From Hygrocybe punicea (Eukaryota > Basidiomycota > Agaricomycetes > Agaricales > Hygrophoraceae): a DNA stretch of 64,000 nt. Numbering within the stretch: the stretch's first letter is position 1; the number at the start of each line of letters is the position of its first letter. The stretch lies in contig OY744467.1 of NCBI GenBank assembly GCA_963556145.1, positions 1,612,001 to 1,676,000 on the forward strand, given 5' to 3'. Both the position numbers and the translations under genes were made by a program. The notes under the pieces are model-generated. The model saw only the letters and a list, made by a program, of their open reading frames with translations. It was not told the origin of the DNA and made no database searches. This document shows, piece after piece, positions 23,968 to 36,109 of the stretch.

Positions 23968-24813
23968 GATGGATTCCGATGATCTCCGCTCCGGACTTTT
24001 CCACCCCCTTTATCTTATCTTATCCTCTTGTGTACCTTTCCTTGTTATACTTGCTATTCTTCTTCATCTCTATTACTCTGGACTCCTATCTGTTCCTACC
24101 CTTTGTTTACTTGTCATTGTACATGGCAACCTTTAATCTCTTTTATCCTTCTCTGAACTCCAGTACATCTTCCAGAGTTCTTATTATCTCTATGTTACCA
24201 AGGACATAACACTTAGTTTACCAGTATATAAGCTAGAGCTGCAATGTCCTGTAACTCTGTTCTGGAAATCAACTTGAGCACCCCTTATCCTATTCATTAA
24301 GGCTTTACCTTGAGCTCACCATTAGTCTCCATCTTTAGTCTGAACCTCTGGACTAACTCTGCTCTGTTAGAGTGGTTGTGCCTGAGTCATCACATGACCA
24401 GGCTCCCATGGTTGGTCCTAGTTAGTAGCATTCCAGATATAGCTATAGTCAGTTCAGTTCAGCCTTTATCCAGTCCTTCCACACATTCCTGCATGAGCAC
24501 CTGGAGAGGTCCCAAGGGACCTCTCCATCATGGTGATGAGAGTGTTTTTGACTCATGGATGTCTTCTCTTTGCATTTTCTGCACTTTTAGTCTTTTTTTG
24601 CTGGCTTTTCTTGTGAGATGACTTTTTCCAGCCTTGCCACCCGCTGCTGTACCATGGGGTTTCTTATCCATTCTCGGCCCTACAGATGCTTGTGTTACCC
24701 CCCAGCACCCTCATTCAGTCCCCTAGGGCCCCATGTCCACCCTCATTGACCCAACAAATGTGGCTGCGACCCTTGTTAAACATCAAAGCCCCAGGCTGCA
24801 TAACCCCATATGT
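23968..24813 (+). mobile_element. LTR-element remnant, left part (host of the Ty3 element)
   Basis: 24371-24528 is repeated in the same orientation at 45882-46028 (TGTGCCTGAGTCATCACATG ... GAGCACCTGGAGAGGTCC). A TATATAAG box at about 24222 and the start TGTTAGAG (24364) paired with the terminus CTCTAACA (to 46151) fit a retroelement LTR. DNA from about 24690 is CCCC-rich like that at 44538-45370, so the 24814-44533 element appears to have landed inside this one. Boundaries are approximate. Confidence 0.5.
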
Positions 24814-26405
24814 TGATACGCTAATCGAGGTGCTGTGCACTAACAACACTCTTCGACTGGTCAGATTGCGAGTAAGTGAAGTGGAATAACTTCTACAAGT
24901 CTCGCGACAATCGCGATCGATAGTGCGACTTTGGCGATTAAAGTCACGGCGACTAAAGAAGATTGACTTAAAGAACTACAGTCGGGGATGGTTGAATGTG
25001 AGGAAAGTAAAGTCGTATTGGAGTTCAAAAGGTATAATTGAGTGGGGAGACGGGAACGATGCACTTTAGTTCGCTGTTTCTACGTGTAATCTAACAGCTA
25101 TTTTATACGAAGATGGTCGGAGATCGGAGACGAAGTGAGAAAGTCGTGTAAAGAAAGAAACCTAGTCTAATAGGGTCGAAAGAAAGGACTGCGTATCAAT
25201 CACATGTAAACGCTGATATGCAGCGCACGTCCCTAAGCACAGAAACCCTCTATTGGACCTATTCTAGTCTCGACATGCTGCGATTCGCTGCGATTTATTG
25301 CGAAACATCCTGATTTATATGTATCTCCATTGCGATGCGACAGCGCGATGCGTGCGATACGGGTGATAATTTGACATTATGGCGATTTTCTTCGGAGCGC
25401 TTCGGCCCCCTTCGGAAACATATTTCGAGCCTCTCCGACATCATCCACACTTATACTGTTCACCCTATTCCATTCCGATTCTGTTCCGGTTCCAGGGAAG
25501 TCTTTATGCGACATGTTTCACTTATTTCAAACATTATAGCTCCTATCCTCTAGATATTTTGGAAATTGCTTCGCATGGTGTTATACCCTTTGTTTCAGTT
25601 CCATTTCATTCCTATTGCACCATAGTTCCATCGTGCGCCGTCTATTTGTCTTGCCTTCTTCACCCTTTATTGTCCTAACAACCAACTTCGCATAAATACC
25701 CCCTATAGTTTATGTACTAGAGAGACGTCTTGTATACCCCCGATTCCAGTCTATCATATCACCTCTTTACTGCGCCGTCCATGCGATAGCTCCGCTGTAC
25801 TCTATTAAACTTTGCGTTCCTTCTATAAAGTGCTACATATATGCCGAAAACATCGCTGACTATTTCGCACACGCCGCGCACATCGCACACATTGTGCACA
25901 TCGGAAACATCATCGCCACTATCCAGAGCACCTCTGAGTATTTTTACTAACCTTTTGGATTGAGATTGAACCCCTCAGAATTCGTACAGCACTGTGGTAG
26001 AGTTGGTATTTGATTCCATTCACATTACCGCAGTGCACCCTTTCAACGCAGTCAAAAGAGGTGGTGAAAGGAAGATGAGGATGATCCTGTAACAAAGGAA
26101 GAACAAAGGAGTTGGATGGAAGAAAGGGAATAGGTACTCTAAACGAGTTAGTGTATCTAAGATGAAACGGGGTGTTACTGTTATGAAAGGCGAACTATTA
26201 TGCGAGGGTCCGGGGCTTGATCCGATTCGGGGGTTTCTCTATCTTGGTCCGTGATGTCGTCGGAGATGATCGCGATACGATCGAGAAGTCGTACTAGTTG
26301 TCGCGAGCCATCACGAAGTCGCAAGATGTTGGACTTGTTTTTGAAGGATAGTATAAATCTGTCCGATTCGTCGATTCGGTGGCCAGCGCATATGAGTGCG
26401 TATCA
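24814..26405 (-). repeat. LTR B, left copy (3' LTR), 1592 bp
   Basis: Aligns with 43772-44533 over its whole length except for an extra 836 bp (25214-26049) bounded by a direct repeat AACGC (25209-25213, 26045-26049). Differences elsewhere are mostly transitions. Confidence 0.92.
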
Positions 26406-26569
26406 TCTTGCCCATCACTGAAATCTTGACTGTCCTCAGTCAATCCACGTCTGATCAGATCACGTGACCATCTTGATAAATAACACGCGAGTTGTGAGAA
26501 CTTCTCTAGAATTTCTTCTTGCTTCTTAACCCTCGCCGCCGCTCTACTACACCACCACTCAGTTGCAAC

Positions 26570-27609
26570 ATGTCGTCGCCCATCAACGTCTGCACCACTT
26601 TCAAGGAGAAGATCGCGGGTCTCGTTGACTCGATGCCGAGCAAATTGCTTGCGGAGAAGCCTGAACTTGAGGGGTGGGGGCGAAAATTTGTCGAGGCTAT
26701 CGTGAGTCCTTTCGTTTTTCAGTTCTGCACTAAATATCCTGTCGGACTAGACGCAATATCGCAAAGTCACCGAGACTTGGGGTGAAGAGGCTGATCCGGT
26801 GGTCAGTAAGTGGGTCAAAGATGCTCGCGGTGTATTCGAGGCGGTGTCCAACGAAGACTGGGTGAGCTGGGGCGGTTCGATTTTGATGCCGACTCTGTCG
26901 AAAGCGGTCAAAGAACACGATGCCGCAAAGAGGAAGGTCGAGGAAGAGGCACGACTGGAGCGGAAGCAATTCGCAGAAGAGGCAGAACGACGACGTCGTG
27001 AATCGGATCGACAACATCTTCATGAGGAGACAGCGGCTATCAAGGCGCGGGTCGAGGCCGATCGACTTGAGAAGCTGAAGCTTGACCAAGTTAATCTGTA
27101 TCGCAAGTTCGAAGACAAGCAAATCACCGCGAAACAACTCAAGGAAGCGCTCGAAGCACTTATGAATCCGGTCGACAGGGAGGACGGCGAATGCGAAGAC
27201 GATCAATCGGAGAAGGAGTTGGACTTGAAGCGGAAAGATCGTGACAGTGACGATGATGAGCCCTTAGTGCTCCTCGCCGTGCGCGGCAAGGTAAGCGACC
27301 TCTGATTTCTTCTTTGCATCGTTCGCTAACTCTGATCCTTAGTGCGATTGTTGTAAAGCCTTTAAGACGAATCCGCCATGTGAGTATGGCGATAATGACC
27401 CGAAATGTTGCAAATGCATCGACGATTGTAAAGGTTGTTTCTGGGATGGGGTCGGACGACTAGGGGTAAAGTCACAGGCGAAACACGTGAAGGTCAGCAG
27501 GTCGAAGGATGTCGAGCCTCCTAAACGTGAGTAATTCGATTACTTCCTTGGTGATATCCTGACCAGCGCTGTCAGTCGTTTTGTAGACAAGACCTGGATT
27601 GGAGTGTGA
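26570..27609 (+). CDS. Accessory gene 1 of the Ty3 element: coiled coil plus cysteine cluster
   Basis: Unrecognised protein, antisense to gag-pol. Exons: 26570-26701, 26751-27290, 27343-27526, 27587-27609, all with GT-AG introns of 49-60 nt. Exon 1 encodes MSSPINVCTTFKEKIAGLVD and a Trp-rich segment. Exon 2 is a long charged coiled coil (EEEARLERKQFAEEAERRRR) with an acidic end and finishes VRGK. After a phase-0 intron, exon 3 gives CDCCKAFKTNPPCEYGD..KCCKCIDDCKGCFW, a CxxC-C-CxxC-C cluster likely to bind zinc. The frame ends at TGA 27607-27609, exactly where a MULE is inserted. A coiled-coil tail (REEIEAELSLLEEELVRM, then a stop, then HFIETLEEEHERLSECL) is readable at 31248-31451 beyond the MULE, so the gene once extended further. 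Homologous to the genes at 31656 and 39725. Confidence 0.7.
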
Positions 27610-27696
27610 CCACCCGGAATTACAACTCACGCCGGGGAAGTCACGTGTAAATTATTAGCATCGTTGCAATCCACTCATGTTAATACATCATAAACC

Positions 27697-30425
27697 ATGT
27701 CATATCATTCCACCTTAACTGCTCGGTATGAAATCCCTGAAGATGTTCCCAAGCTCAAGAGATCTCCAAATATACGATACATTATACCCTCCTCCCTTCA
27801 ACTCTCAGATGACATACGGGAGCAGCTTCAAGCTCATATGGATAGTGTCAATGTCGACAAGCACAGATTTGAGCACAGTATTGAAGACCAGAGTCAGGAT
27901 GATATCTCAATGTGAAATTGACCTGCTCACGCTGTGGTGTACTTTCTAGATTGTGCATTCGAATTTATTAATAGACTTGGCATACACATTCCTGATGAAG
28001 TTGACCGTGACGTTCAATCCAAGTTATCTATACGACGAAGTGAACATAGTAAATGTGGTCCCAACAAGAAATACACGCGATGGACACGCATATATCAATG
28101 TCTCTGTGGTACAGATCATGCAGAAGGTCGTTTTTCTACTGCGAAGAGACAAATTGGCTGGGAGAATGTTGCGTGCATGATGTATGCAAAAGTGATCACA
28201 ACCCATGATGAAAATCATGTCAACGGTGCGAGACTTGAACATTTTACTAAATAGATATTGACATATATATACTAGCCAAAAGATTGCTTGTCATTAATGA
28301 AGTATCGGGGATGTTGGAGCATTCACCTGCATGTGAGGAGCTCCAGGAGATGGCCAAAAATCCCATAATCCCATTACACCCAGATCTACGAAACTACGCA
28401 CTGTCGCTCCTCCAGGACCTCATGGTGCCAATAAGTCAAGTTCGAATCCTTTGCTGCAAGTGGGCAACCGAGCGATGGGGACCAATTGCTGGCAACATTC
28501 ACCACCGGTTCACTCTTACTCGATATGAAACAACATCACTTTATCGCACACTGTCACGCAACAATGGTATTCCTCAACGATCAGGTGCTGCACAGAACCT
28601 GGACCTTTGGTTTCGAGCTGATGATCCAAAACCACCTTCGACCCTGCTTACATCTTCGTGCCTGTTTTACCGTCCACTTGGAGAAGGTGATCGTGATCGA
28701 TTTGTCTTAATTTTGTCGACTCCGAGGCAACAAGAGATGGCATGGAAATACGGGCACAAAAAACAAATGCTTATGGACGGTACCTTTGGTGTTTGCTCTG
28801 CGAAACTACTGGTCTTTATTCTGATGGCCATTGATGACTGCAATACTGGGATCCCGGTGGCTTTTATCCTCTTCACAGCCCTGAAAGATGCGAAGGCAAC
28901 ACATGCTTCGTACGATGGCACAATTCTGACGGAGCTTCTTGGGAAGTTCAAACTACATATGGGATTGAATCAAGCAGGCGAAGCCTTTGATATGATGGTC
29001 GGCAACACTGACAATGACTCCCGGGAGCGAAAGGCACTCCAAGAAAACTGGCCGTCAGTTTTCCTTATTCTTTGCTTGTTTCACACATGGCAATCTTGGC
29101 GTAATGGACTTGGTCGATACCTCAGGGTAGTTCCAAAAGGACAAGATCGTCAAGAGGTTCGGCAGCGCCTTGGAAATTTTCTGATGCGTCTGCTCAAAGA
29201 GATCACTGAATACACACTAGCCGTCCAGGTATACAATGACGAAGTGGCCTATTTTCGCTCACTTGGCAACTCTTGCAACACCCCACAACGAAAAAAACAG
29301 TCGAAGGGTGGGCTAGCATTTCTCGCCTATCTCCAGCCTTATCTCGCACTTCATAGTTTCTGGATGTCCTGGTCAAAAGCTGGAGTGATTGAAGCCGCGC
29401 ACCGCCTTGGTGTCCCACCTGCAAAGGTTGCAAGAACAACCAACCACCTGGAATCTTTCAATGGCCAAATCAAGGGCAAATATTATGCCTCTTACCTGCG
29501 TTCAGGACGACTTCCTCGCATCGACACATGGATTCTTACCATGATCACAAAAGTCATGCCAGATTTTTTCAACGAGTACAACGAACGCAATGCTCAAACC
29601 ATCTATTTATCTGAAATGCGTTATGCTATTCCAAAACAAGTGTCAGATCCTCCCGCCATCAGTCTTCTTTATTCGGTATCAAAACAAATCATTCCAGATA
29701 CCAGCACCGTCGTTTCTGAACTCACAGACAAAGTTGAAGAGGATTTGCTCCACCAGCTTGTCGAGGATGATGAGGATGATGCATGCAGCGAGGAGCCTGA
29801 AGTCTCAGAGCTTAAACTAGATGACGTGGAGCTGCTTGAGGGACGGGTTGGCATGATAATTGAACTGGGATCTGACTCTGACACCGACATCACTGCCAGT
29901 GACACCTCTTTTTTCTGCGACGACGCACTTGATGAAGCTTCTATTATCAAGCACCTCCCTGGCGACGTCTCATTACTATTTCCATCTGGAGTCACTCAAT
30001 CTGCATCTCCTCCTGATGAACTTGAAGAACTTGACTGGAATCTTCTCTCGTTGAAGAGCCCTGACACTGGCCACGAAGCAGACCTGAATTTACCTCATTC
30101 AAACTTGGAGGCGATAGCATGGCAGGAGCTCCTCCTTGCCGAGGACCACCTTTCCAACTGTGTTCGCAACTTCCTCAATGTCTCAACAAACCCTAACGCC
30201 CATCAAATTGCTGCGCCATACATCAGCCCACACCTTCGCTCTCGGTTTCTTGAACAGCAGGTACCAAATGGAATTGACATACCCTATCTCACTTGTAAAG
30301 TTTCCACTTCACCTGTTATGAAATTTCCCACTGCTGACGAGGCAGAGACACACGCGCTGAAGGACTTCCCTACATTCCCAAAGCAATTAAAAGAGAAACG
30401 CACACAGTCTCATAGCATTCGATAA
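27697..30425 (+). CDS. MULE transposase
   Basis: Mutator-type DDE transposase. The first exon (27697 to about 27930) reads MSYHSTLTARYEIPEDVPKL; an N-terminal cysteine-containing DNA-binding part follows (YTRWTRIYQCLCGTDHAEGR, WENVACMMYAKVITTHDENH, 28075-28215). An intron (28218-28266, ending TATACTAG) joins this to an uninterrupted 713-codon frame. That frame shows MLMDGTFGVCSAKLLVFILM (first Asp, about 28770), GNTDNDSRERKALQENWP, LILCLFHTWQSWRN (conserved His block) and TTNHLESFNGQIKGKYY (Glu block), followed by an acidic tail to residue about 700. The main frame has no stop or frameshift, so the nuclease may still be functional. The splice sites around 27915-27985 are uncertain. Confidence 0.85.
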
Positions 30426-30439
30426 CATTGTAATTCTGG

Positions 30440-31110
30440 TCATAATACATGCACAGTAATTTTACTGCCAATGCTGTGTGAGTGACGGTGGAACTGTGAG
30501 CTTCGGTGAGAGGTTGCGAGGTGGCATTGACGGTGGGCAGTGGGCCTGAGTTGCGAATGGTGCATGGGGCCAGCGTTGGCAGCTGCCAGCCATGCACGGT
30601 GGCCTATAGCGGTGAACGGGTGGCGTTGGTGAACAGTGGGCTGTCGATAGTGGTGAATGGGCAGCTTTAGTGGTGAATCGTGGGCCATCGCGGTGAGCGG
30701 TGGAGTTGGTGGTGAACGGTGGCCTATAGTGGTAAATGGTGGGCTGGCGTGGGTGGTGAGCGGTGCATAGTGGGCATTTACAGCCGTGAACGGTGGCCTA
30801 TAGCAGTAAATGGGTGGCTTTGGTGGTGAACCGTGGGCCGTCGCGGTGAGCGGTGGAGTTGGTGGTGAACGGTGGCCTATAGTGGTAAATGGTGGGCCAT
30901 CGGTGGTGAACGGGGGCCTATAGTGGTGAATGGTGGGCTGGTGTTGGTGGTGAGCGGTGCATAGTGGGCATTAATGGTGGCCGATAGCGGTGAATGGGCG
31001 GCTTTGGTGAACCGTGGGCCGTTGCGGTGAGAGGTGGAGTTGGTGGTGAACAGTGTGCAATGGGCATTTACGGTGTATAGCATTTACGGTGTATAGCATG
31101 CTTGGCAGGG
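30440..31110. repeat. GGTGAACGGTGGCCTATAG-type minisatellite inside the MULE
   Basis: Irregular tandem copies of GGTGGTGAACGGTGGCCTAT, GTGGTAAATGGTGGGC and GAGCGGTGGAGTTGGTGGTG fill the MULE between its gene and right end. Blocks near 30680-30760 and 30840-30935 repeat almost exactly. Confidence 0.9.
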
Positions 31111-31655
31111 GCATTGGCGGTGCGCGCAGTGTGTGGTGGGCTTGGGCGGTGGTGGTGACGGTGCGTTGTCGATTTTCGTGTTGTGTTCGTGTTGTGTATT
31201 CGTTTGCACGTGACTTCACCGGCGTGGGTTGAAAGTCCTGACCACCCAGTGGTCCTAGTTCGTCGGCAAAGTCTGGGCCGCATTTTTCGAAAGGAAAGGG
31301 GAAAAATAAGTCGAAGCGTCGCGAGGAGATTGAGGCCGAACTGTCGTTGCTGGAGGAGGAGCTCGTGCGGATGTGACTGAAGGTGATGATGTACCAACAT
31401 TTCATAGAGACTCTCGAGGAGGAGCACGAGCGGTTGAGCGAATGTCTATAGTTGCATACTTTAGTCATTCTTTTTAAATTTTTTTAAATTTTTAAATTTT
31501 CATTTCCTTTTCGCACTGTCACCGGCCGATTTTGAGTTGCAGGAAGTATGGTGTGAATGAATTTGGAATCCTCGCGTTTGTCACATGATAGATCGTGTCG
31601 CGTACTTGACAGATCACCGATCGGATAGATTATCAGATCTTGGTTGTCTTCCACC

Positions 31656-32306
31656 ATGTCGTCTCCTGCACTGTCGAGCACTTCGCAAGCAACTGGCGAT
31701 GATTTCATCGATCAGCTCGCCGAATCGACTACTGGGTCTCCGATGTCGGATGATAGTCCTTCACTGCCTTCCAAACGGATGCGAAGTGCTGACAAGCTTG
31801 GACTACTTCCAGTGAAAGGAAAGGTAAGCGCGATGTTTTCAAGCATTAGTCCACGTTTGATGATCGCCTGCAGAGGTGCGATAACTGTGTCTGCCAGGAA
31901 ATCGCATGCAATATTGATGATTCGGAGCTTCGCTGTGCCAAATGCGTTTGCGATCACCGAAGTTGCTACTGGGAAGGGGCTACTCGCAAGGGTCGACAAT
32001 GATTTCCGAAGTCAAGGAAACCTAAACGTGTGTCACGACGTCTTTTATGTTGCCGTACTGACATCCGAAGTGGACTTCCTAGAAATCGTCGGACCATCGG
32101 TCGCATCATCATCGCGAATCCAGAGCTCTATTGTGAAATGCAGTTTCAAGGGGAAGGCCAAAGATACTGATGGAGAATTTCGAGAAGGGGAATTATCGGT
32201 CGTGAAAGAGGAACTCGCGCAGGCTCGCGTTCGTGCCAAGGCTCATCGGAGGATTGTCTTGGAATTGGAATTAATGCTAGGGGAGATGGAGAATAGGTCG
32301 AAGTAG
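31656..32306 (+). pseudogene. Accessory gene 2 of the Ty3 element: cysteine cluster plus coiled coil, decayed
   Basis: Second antisense accessory gene, between pol and accessory gene 1. Exon 1 (31656-31823) encodes a Ser-rich start MSSPALSSTSQATGDDFIDQ and ends LPVKGK. A 50 nt phase-0 intron (31824-31873) precedes RCDNCVCQEIACNIDDSELR then CAKCVCDHRSCYWEGATR, the same CxxC-C-CxxC-C-[FY]W-[DE]G pattern as gene 1, including the intron position and the preceding (V)-[RK]-G-K. It stops at TGA 32000-32002. A C-terminal coiled coil (EELAQARVRAKAHRRIVLEL) is readable in another frame to 32306, so a frame break separates the parts. The gene lacks the long exon-2 coiled coil of genes 1 and 3. Function unknown; zinc binding is inferred from the cysteines. 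Confidence 0.6.
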
Positions 32307-32541
32307 AATCGCCGATAGGAGCATCGAGAGCTCCTCCTTTCACAAGGCAATTTTTGTTTTTGTTTTTGTTTTTGTTCTGTATAACGTTTCTATATCACAT
32401 GTAAAAAAAAACTGTCGCCAATAACATGAACATGAGGAAAAAATTAAAGTAAACGGCTCCGAACAAAGTATCATCATCGCTGAATACAGGCCAATCATCG
32501 TGAGGATGATCGCCATATAACTGCTACAAAGCGAAAGCCCG

Positions 32542-33909
32542 TTAGTAGTTATCATCGCCTTCGCTGTCGGTATCGCTTTCGGAGTCGTCGCGGTTTGAGT
32601 CGGGTTCTTTTTCACTGCTGTTCTCGGATTGTTGCATGTCGTGAAGTTGTTCGGCGTTGATATCGAGTAGGCAATCCGGAAATTCGATCGTTTTTCTGGC
32701 AAAGTAAGGGATGACTCTAAACACGGCCACCGGGCGATGTAACACTGAACCATCTAATTCGCATAGGATATATGCTCCGCCGAAGTTTCTGGATATAACG
32801 ATAAGCGGTCCTAAGTATCGGGGATGCATGTTTCTGTTGAGTGCCTTCTCAATCACAGTATTTTGCATGAGGACTAGATCGCCCTTTTTAAAATTGAAAT
32901 TCCGAATCGTTCTGAGATGGACTTTCTCGAATCGAATCGCAGCTGCTCGTCAAGCTTTGTAGACCTTCGAATAGATTTTCGTCATATCGCAGTCTCATTT
33001 TTGTAACGCGATCGCTCGTTGTGCGATCAGATCGGTGGTTGATAGGATTGAGGTAGGTGGCGGTTGGAGATATGTTGCTTCGAATATATCGAGGGGGAGT
33101 ACGGGATGTGAACCTGTCGCAGCGAAATATGGGGAGCATCCCATTCGTCTTCTGACCGTTACACGCTCTGCCCAAAACACGGAATGCGCGACTTGAGACC
33201 AACGAGCTTGGTCGCCATCTGCCGCTTTAAAAAGCGACTGTTGCACGTCAAAGTGCGTTCATTCGACTAATCCATTTGCACGAGAGTTGTATCCACTGAT
33301 GCGAATGTGAGAGACTTTGTATTGCTTGGCTAGGTACTCGAGAGCTTTGACGAAGGCAGTACCATTGTCTGTTACTATTTCGTGAAGAGATCCCCAATGG
33401 CACAGAATATCTTCAAAGATCCAGTTGCCAATCGCGTTGGCATTTTCCGATCACAACATTCGAAATTCTGGGTACTGTGACAGCGAACATCGACCTTGGA
33501 CAATATATCGAAACGATCGCGATGGGGGGAGATGCATGGTATCGACATAAATTTTTGCGAAAAGGGGGGCTGGAGTCGCTACGACTGGGGGGATGAGTAC
33601 TTGTTGAACCTGACGTTGCTGGCACAGGCAACACGTCTTCATGAACCAAGCGATGTCGGCCTGCATATGCGGCCACCAAAATTGTCCTAAAATCGCCGAT
33701 TGCATCGCATACAGACCTTTGTGGCCTAAGTCGTCGTGACAGTCTTTCATAATTCGTAGGTGAGTTGTGGGGGCCACGACAAGCTTGTGAGCCCCTTGAG
33801 GATCCTTCCTCCATAGGCGATCTTTATCGACAAAGAATTCAGCGCAATACTTGATGAACGTCATGTACTCGGCGTCAGTTAAGCACGATGGTCGTGCAAG
33901 GTTCATCAA
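32542..33909 (-). pseudogene. Ty3/gypsy integrase region of pol, broken
   Basis: HHCC zinc module: TTHLRIMKDCHDDLGHKG then TCCLCQQRQ (33780-33600). Catalytic core: IYVDTMHLPPS (first Asp), EIVTDNGTAFVKALEYLAKQ (second Asp, about 33380) and GYNSRANGLVE (Glu). TGA replaces the expected Arg codon right after GLVE. The C-terminal part continues as QQSLFKAADGDQARWSQVAH and, after further frame changes, NMHPRYLGPLIVISRNFGGA (chromodomain-like or GPY/F-type tail) and an acidic end at 32542. Several frame changes (about 33450, 33260, 32990) make it non-functional. Confidence 0.88.
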
Positions 33910-33915
33910 CCACTC

Positions 33916-35731
33916 TCAAACAGACGTGAGGCGATCGTCATGGGTTCTAGCGGCCAGCGATCGTGGTACTATATCGTATGATTCGCTTTCTTCTCCTGGT
34001 GTCGAGTCATCGTCGCAGAGGAGTGTCGAAATTGTTGAGCGCTGCGAAGACACAGCGTGTATACTGGTGTTGATATGATGCATGAATCCGTATAGTCGAT
34101 CAATCCAGTCGTCAAATTCGCTCTCGTCGTCCTGTTGTGGAGAATTGCCATGCTGAGGCGGTCGACACGACAACCCATCGGGTCCATGGCTAGATCCTGC
34201 GACATGTATGAGTGTGAAATGGAATGTTAAGATCGTTACTATCCAGCAATTTATACTGGCACTGGGCACGATGTCTGGATTGTTGAGCATGTCTTTTATG
34301 TATCGTGCATCGACTTCGACTACAAGATTGCGAACACCAACTATATAAAGTCGGAGTGCTCTTAGGGCGCAGAAGAGACCGTATATCTCCAGCTTCGGCT
34401 GGGAAAACCGTGTTTCACAGTCGTTGAGCATAATAGAGCCGAACTGATTGTAATATCACGTTCGCCTGTCTTCCGGGGCGCATTGACAGAGATAAAACCC
34501 TACTGTAATATACGACATGTCGACTGCAAGAATGACTGGTGCCTCCGACTTATAGTCAATTGCTCGAAGGGCGGGAGAGTCGAGAACCGCTTTTCGGAGG
34601 TTGTCTTGGGCTGCAATCTGATCGAGACCGAACTCAAAAGGCACATCTTTTCAGGTTAACTTCACTAGGTGATGCGCTCGATGTGCGAAGTTGCATATAA
34701 AGATTCGACACAATCCAACTGTTCCGAGAAAAGCACGAACGTCAGATAAGGTTTGGCATGGTCCCCACTTTTCTATCACTTCGACTTTCAAGGTCTCAGG
34801 GAGTCGTCCATAGTAGGTGCAATGATGTCTGACTACGATTATTTCTTCGATGCAAATAAAAAGCTTGAGACCAGAAAAGGTTCCTCCACAGTATTTCATT
34901 CGCTGTATGACATGATTGAGATTCTGGAAATGCTCCCATATGAAATGACGAATGCCACTGTTTTTGGGAATTGTCTCGTACGATCCAACATCGTGAATAT
35001 ATCTAGTCGCAGGTCCTTTGATGGGGACATCGTCAATGTAAGGAATCGTAACATCAGGAATCTTGGGTTGCAAGATGAATGTAACGTCGTCATGGAATAT
35101 TGGAACAGAATTTGTCCCACCCATTGGTAGGGAGTCGCAAGGCTCCAAAAGGTGTTTGGAAAGTCATCAGGTCTCGCGAAGACTCTGCAATCAATCGTTC
35201 ATCATATCCGACATAGAGGTCGAGCATCGCTCCGCATGCTTGATTAGCGAAATGTTTGGCGATATATTTGGGGATTGGCGTGATGCCAGAATGCTGGATC
35301 ATAACTTTGTTCAGGGTTTCAAGACCATGTACTAATCGAAGCGATTTTCCTCCCTTTTTGAGGACCATGAACCATCGCGATCGGTAGGATGAGTTTGATG
35401 GCTCGTATACGCCTGCTTCGATCTTCTTTTGGATGATGCGACATACTTCTTTGTAGATGCCAGGGGGTATCGGAATATTCTTTTCGACCCAAGGCATGTG
35501 AGGGATTACTGGGAACTCGACTGGCAGAAAGAAATCGGTGCGGAAACGTCCTCGTTCTAAATCATTCCATGCGAAACCTTCGTTTTGTTTACACATAAAG
35601 TCGTGCATCAAATCGCGTTCGGATGGCCAAAGGAAACTATTGGAATGCACTTTATCGAGAGTGTCGCGTCGTTCTATTGTATAGCGACCGGTTGGTATAA
35701 AGGGCGGGGGATTCGGGCTAAGCTGTGGCAA
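33916..35731 (-). pseudogene. Ty3/gypsy reverse transcriptase and RNase H region, broken
   Basis: Reverse transcriptase palm and fingers: YEPSNSSYRSRWFMVLKKGG, LRLVHGLETLNKVMIQHSGI, AMLDLYVGYDERLIAE (35731-35150). A frameshift near 35120 follows, then LPMGGTNSVPIFHDDVTFIL and the catalytic box PYIDDVPIKGP (about 35040, YIDD form), then the connection LKLFICIEEIIVV and VRAFLGTVGLCRIFICNFA. RNase H is readable after another break: LAVDMSYITVGFYLCQ (34550-34490) and RFSQPKLEIYGLFCALRAL. It ends in a Ser/Asp-rich linker. At least three frame breaks are present. Confidence 0.9.
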
Positions 35732-36109
35732 CTTCGCTAGTGGGTCGCCTTCTATTCATCGATGTATTCAAAACTTATTCAGAAGTTCCGCTAACACTGG
35801 TCTAATCTTTTTCGTGATGGGCTTGTATTTCTTTTTCATAGATAGAAATATTGACGCGAAGTTGGTGATGGAAAACTTCTTCTGTGAAGCGGTATCGGAC
35901 TGGTTCGTATAGTGGGAAACAGTTTTGGAATGATATTGAGACGTGACTACAGGAAAGTCGCAGGCTGAGATATAAACACGGGCGAGTCTAGACGAAGGAG
36001 AACTCGAGTCGGCATGGGGGGGGTGGTACACAAGTATACGCATCTATAAAGACTGAAGCAGTACTGGGGTCATAAGAAACAATGCACACAGCTTCTCCCT
36101 GATCTGCAA

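Larger units (their letters stand above)
27616..31238 (+). mobile_element. Mutator-like element (MULE), 3623 bp
   Basis: A 9 bp duplication TGACCACCC (27607-27615 and 31239-31247) flanks inverted ends GGAATTACAACTCACGCCGG (27616-27635) and the inverse of GGACTTTCAACCCACGCCGG (to 31238). Similarity continues about 36 bp in. The 9 bp duplication and the MULE transposase inside agree. It splits the final exon region of accessory gene 1. Confidence 0.93.

Noticed and set aside
29669..29995. 108-codon Ser-rich minus-strand frame
   Set aside because: Shadow of the acidic tail of the MULE transposase.
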